Source of the DNA: Parabacteroides sp. TM07-1AC
GTDB taxonomy: Bacteria; Bacteroidota; Bacteroidia; Bacteroidales; Tannerellaceae
Direction of reading: 5' to 3'
Assembly (NCBI RefSeq): GCF_003480915.1
Contig: NZ_QUKD01000002.1
Coordinates: 380,120-444,119, forward strand
Length of the DNA stretch: 64,000 nt
The notes beneath the pieces were generated by a model. The model saw only the letters and a list, made by a program, of their open reading frames with translations, was not told the origin of the DNA and searched no databases. Below, piece after piece: positions 61,789-64,000 of the stretch; position 1 is the first letter of the stretch; every line of letters starts with the position of its first letter. A program made the position numbers and the translations under genes.

Positions 61789-63831
61789 ATGAAATATTTA
61801 TTTATCCTATTCTTCCTTTATTCTACATGGATCACATCTGTTGCACAATCTACTCCCCGTAATCTAGCCCTTCACCTGGATGGAAAAGACAATAACGTCC
61901 GTACCGGCATCGGTTTCCTGACTGGCTCATGGACCCTTGAAGCGTGGATCAAAGGTGATGATAATTCATGGAAAGACCTGGAAGTCATTTTTGGAGGTGG
62001 CGAATATAGCCTGACAAACAGGGCGGATTATCTGCCGTTGGTCATTGAAAAAGGAAGGCTTCATAGCACTTGGCCCGATCTATGGTCGGAAGAGATATTG
62101 GATGATCAATGGCACCATGTAGCAGTAAGCTGCGATGGCGTTACCACCCGCCTTTTTCTGGACGGAAAAATTGTCGACAGTAAAACAACAGCCATGTCGG
62201 TTCTACCCGGAGCATTGGGAGTAAATGAAGGTGAACCGACCACTTTCGGAGGACTACTGGATGAAGTTCGTATCTGGAACTCAGCCATACCGACAGAAAC
62301 ACTGAAAGAATGGATGGGCAAACCCTTAGAACCTAATCATCCTCAATTTAAAACACTGGTTGCATATTACAACTTTGACGATGGTATAAAAGATGTTTCA
62401 ACCAACTGGGTGGGTAAAGGAGACCAGGCATACCATATCCGAAACGGAAGAAATCAATATAAAGGATCCAGTCCCATGGCATATACGATGGTCAATGACA
62501 ATCCTAAATTCATTCAACCCGTTAAGCAACAAGAATTATTCAATGCTGTTGTGATAGACAGCGAATGGGATGTGGATCAGGGAAGTTTTGATGACCAGAT
62601 TCTTAAACTTAGAATTGCCGTAACCGGAGATCAAAAACCATTACGCTTAACTGAGCTAGAACTTGATTTGTCCGATGTAACCGCATTATCGGACTTATCT
62701 CAGATACATATTTATCATACGGGGAAAACAGCCCGGTCAGGTATTAAAACAGAGCTATTCGGCCAGGGAGAAACCCCTAAAAAAAGAATGGTATTCAAAG
62801 ATGAGCAAGGTGCTTTGACATTAACACCCGGCATCAATTACCTGTTAGTTACAGCAGACATAACGGAAAAGGCCCATGTCGGCAATAAGATCAAAATATC
62901 CGTTCCTTCTTTCAAGCTGGGAGAAACAACTTATATACCGGAAACAGGCGAAAGAAACATTGATAAAAGGATCAGTGAAAGTAGTAAAAACAACCCCGGT
63001 ATTATAAAAGTCCTGCAATGGAATATCTGGCATGGAGGCAATCATGTCGGAGATGACGGTCAGGCACGCATCATCGATCTTGTGAAAGCGACAAATGCTG
63101 ATATTATCACTATGCAAGAGGGGTATGGCAGTCAGAAACGTATTCAGGATTCATTGGGATATTATATGCAGACACCGTCACTACAAGACAATCTCGTTCT
63201 TTTCAGCCGATATCCTATAACAGAGATACCGACAAAAAAAACATTCAATTCCAATCCTGTTAAATTAACACTGCCCGGAAACCGTCCATTGTTAGTCAAT
63301 GCCTGCTGGCTGCGTTATGCTTATCAACCGGAATATTCCTGTAACTATCCTTGTATCGGACATAATACCTCAACATGGGTTGCAGAAGATGCCGCCCGGG
63401 GATTGGAGGACATGAAATACATTCTGGAAAAAGATACAAAGCCCTACCTGACAGAAGATGATATGCCTATTATCATAGGAGGCGATTTCAATTCCTGCAG
63501 CCATCTGGACTGGACCCAAAAGGCAGCCCCTATCCATTTTGGCTACGGTCCTGTTCCTTTTCCTATCTCCTTATATATGCAGGAAGAAGGGTATAAGGAC
63601 AGCTTCAGAGAAATAAACCCGGATGAAGTGACTCGTCCGGAAGGAACCTTTGCTGTTATTTACGGTCATCTGCAAGTTAGTCGGATCGACTTCCTTTATT
63701 ATAAAGGGAACAATATCCGCGCTGTCTCTTCCAAAATCATAAAAACAACACCGGAGATAGACGACGTATGGGCTTCCGACCATGCAGCAGTCCTGACTAC
63801 ATTTGAACTGACGCCTCCTTCCGACAAATAA
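61789..63831 (+). CDS. Secreted LamG + beta-domain + EEP hydrolase 2
   Basis: 680 aa with a signal peptide (about 1-19, ending SVAQ). A LamG/concanavalin-like carbohydrate-binding domain (about 25-205: LEAWIKGDDNSW, DQWHHVAVSCDG, FGGLLDEVRIWN) is followed by a beta-domain (about 245-390, ELDLSDVTALSDLSQIHIYHTG) similar to the N-terminal module of some sialidases. The EEP domain (about 400-675) has QWNIWHGGN, TMQEGYGS, GGDFNSCSHLDW and SDHAAV. The catalytic part resembles the neighbouring EEP gene, so the two are probably paralogues with different appended modules. The LamG module suggests binding of a glycan, which would bring the phosphoesterase to its target. Confidence 0.85.
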   Translation: MKYLFILFFLYSTWITSVAQSTPRNLALHLDGKDNNVRTGIGFLTGSWTLEAWIKGDDNSWKDLEVIFGGGEYSLTNRADYLPLVIEKGRLHSTWPDLWSEEILDDQWHHVAVSCDGVTTRLFLDGKIVDSKTTAMSVLPGALGVNEGEPTTFGGLLDEVRIWNSAIPTETLKEWMGKPLEPNHPQFKTLVAYYNFDDGIKDVSTNWVGKGDQAYHIRNGRNQYKGSSPMAYTMVNDNPKFIQPVKQQELFNAVVIDSEWDVDQGSFDDQILKLRIAVTGDQKPLRLTELELDLSDVTALSDLSQIHIYHTGKTARSGIKTELFGQGETPKKRMVFKDEQGALTLTPGINYLLVTADITEKAHVGNKIKISVPSFKLGETTYIPETGERNIDKRISESSKNNPGIIKVLQWNIWHGGNHVGDDGQARIIDLVKATNADIITMQEGYGSQKRIQDSLGYYMQTPSLQDNLVLFSRYPITEIPTKKTFNSNPVKLTLPGNRPLLVNACWLRYAYQPEYSCNYPCIGHNTSTWVAEDAARGLEDMKYILEKDTKPYLTEDDMPIIIGGDFNSCSHLDWTQKAAPIHFGYGPVPFPISLYMQEEGYKDSFREINPDEVTRPEGTFAVIYGHLQVSRIDFLYYKGNNIRAVSSKIIKTTPEIDDVWASDHAAVLTTFELTPPSDK

Positions 63832-63850
63832 TACATTAAACTAAATACAC

Positions 63851-64000
63851 ATGAAAAAAAGATTATTCTTATCCGTCATCGCCTTACTGAATCTGATGAC
63901 AATGAATGCACAGGTACAGCCTGTACAACCTAAATTAACGGACGACCAGTCATTCTCCATGATCTTGTTGCCCGATCCCCAAAGCTACATCAAGTTCGAT
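63851..64000 (+). CDS. Metallophosphoesterase, partial (N-terminus only)
   Basis: The first 50 codons of a gene that continues beyond the window. It has a signal peptide (MKKRLFLSVIALLNLMTMNAQ), then LTDDQSFSMILLPDPQSYIKFD. The segment LLPDPQSY matches the first metal-binding block (usually LPDTQ) of the calcineurin-like metallophosphoesterases often found in Bacteroides PULs. It begins 19 nt after the LamG-EEP gene in the same direction and would add a third phosphoester hydrolase to PUL 2. The call rests on one motif only. Confidence 0.6.
   Translation, partial: MKKRLFLSVIALLNLMTMNAQVQPVQPKLTDDQSFSMILLPDPQSYIKFD

Overview
The window reads as chromosome of a Bacteroidales gut bacterium, most likely Parabacteroides. 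The evidence is two SusC/SusD pairs with ECF sigma/FecR regulation, promoters of the phylum type (-7 TAnnTTTG, -33 TTTG), weak ribosome binding sites, a HU-like protein with a winged-helix tail, and a large secreted protein whose C-terminus resembles DUF6383, a domain I associate with Parabacteroides. Genus is an inference and species is not resolved. I see no rRNA, tRNA, insertion sequence, prophage or CRISPR array.

Layout. 0.1-9.1 kb (minus strand): a TonB-C-domain lipoprotein, an alpha-2-macroglobulin-like protein without a visible thioester motif, a 6-bladed beta-propeller lipoprotein, an unknown protein and a HU-like DNA-binding protein. 9.5-11.8 kb (plus): a tight three-gene housekeeping operon (DUF5063, 3'-5' exonuclease, RlmI-type rRNA methyltransferase). 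At 12.0 kb lies a long-hairpin RNA candidate resembling 6S RNA. 12.4-25.1 kb (plus): polysaccharide utilisation locus (PUL) 1, with ECF sigma, FecR, STN-domain SusC, SusD, a GH84 hexosaminidase, a secreted metallo-beta-lactamase-fold hydrolase and a GH3 glucosidase. 25.3-26.6 kb: gdhA with a near-ideal promoter.

26.8-41.5 kb (all minus) is a redox/tetrapyrrole block. One operon runs TonB-dependent receptor, RhtX/FptX/AmpG-like permease, HemN, HemG, DUF2007 protein, small membrane protein. Upstream of it is a paralogous TonB-dependent receptor. Upstream of that is a five-gene operon: a tetraheme NapC/NrfH-type cytochrome fused to an FGE-like domain, a Tat-signal Gfo/Idh/MocA oxidoreductase, a Tat-signal TIM-barrel protein, a hemerythrin-like protein with degenerate ligand motifs, and a LuxR-type regulator. 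My reading is that the first part scavenges a porphyrin precursor and the second uses heme in a membrane-tethered sugar redox system.

41.7-47.5 kb (minus): LacZ-type GH2 with a Gfo/Idh/MocA enzyme, then a CCA/poly(A)-polymerase-family enzyme. 47.6-51.1 kb: a coiled-coil lipoprotein convergent with the large DUF6383-like secreted protein. 51.5-53.7 kb: an AmgK-like sugar kinase fused to a RapZ C-terminal domain, overlapping a MurU-like nucleotidyltransferase, which suggests MurNAc recycling. 53.7-64 kb: PUL 2, with an ECF sigma divergent from FecR, STN-SusC, SusD, two secreted endonuclease/exonuclease/phosphatase (EEP) proteins and the start of a metallophosphoesterase. This cargo of phosphoester hydrolases, with no glycosidase in view, suggests a phosphorylated or phosphodiester-containing substrate.

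The most unexpected pattern is non-coding. Three intergenic regions (9.2, 33.5 and 51.4 kb), and perhaps a fourth at 36.2 kb, each carry tandem short palindromes repeating every 21-22 bp (two helical turns). The sequence differs at each locus, and each array lies within about 170 bp upstream of a start codon.
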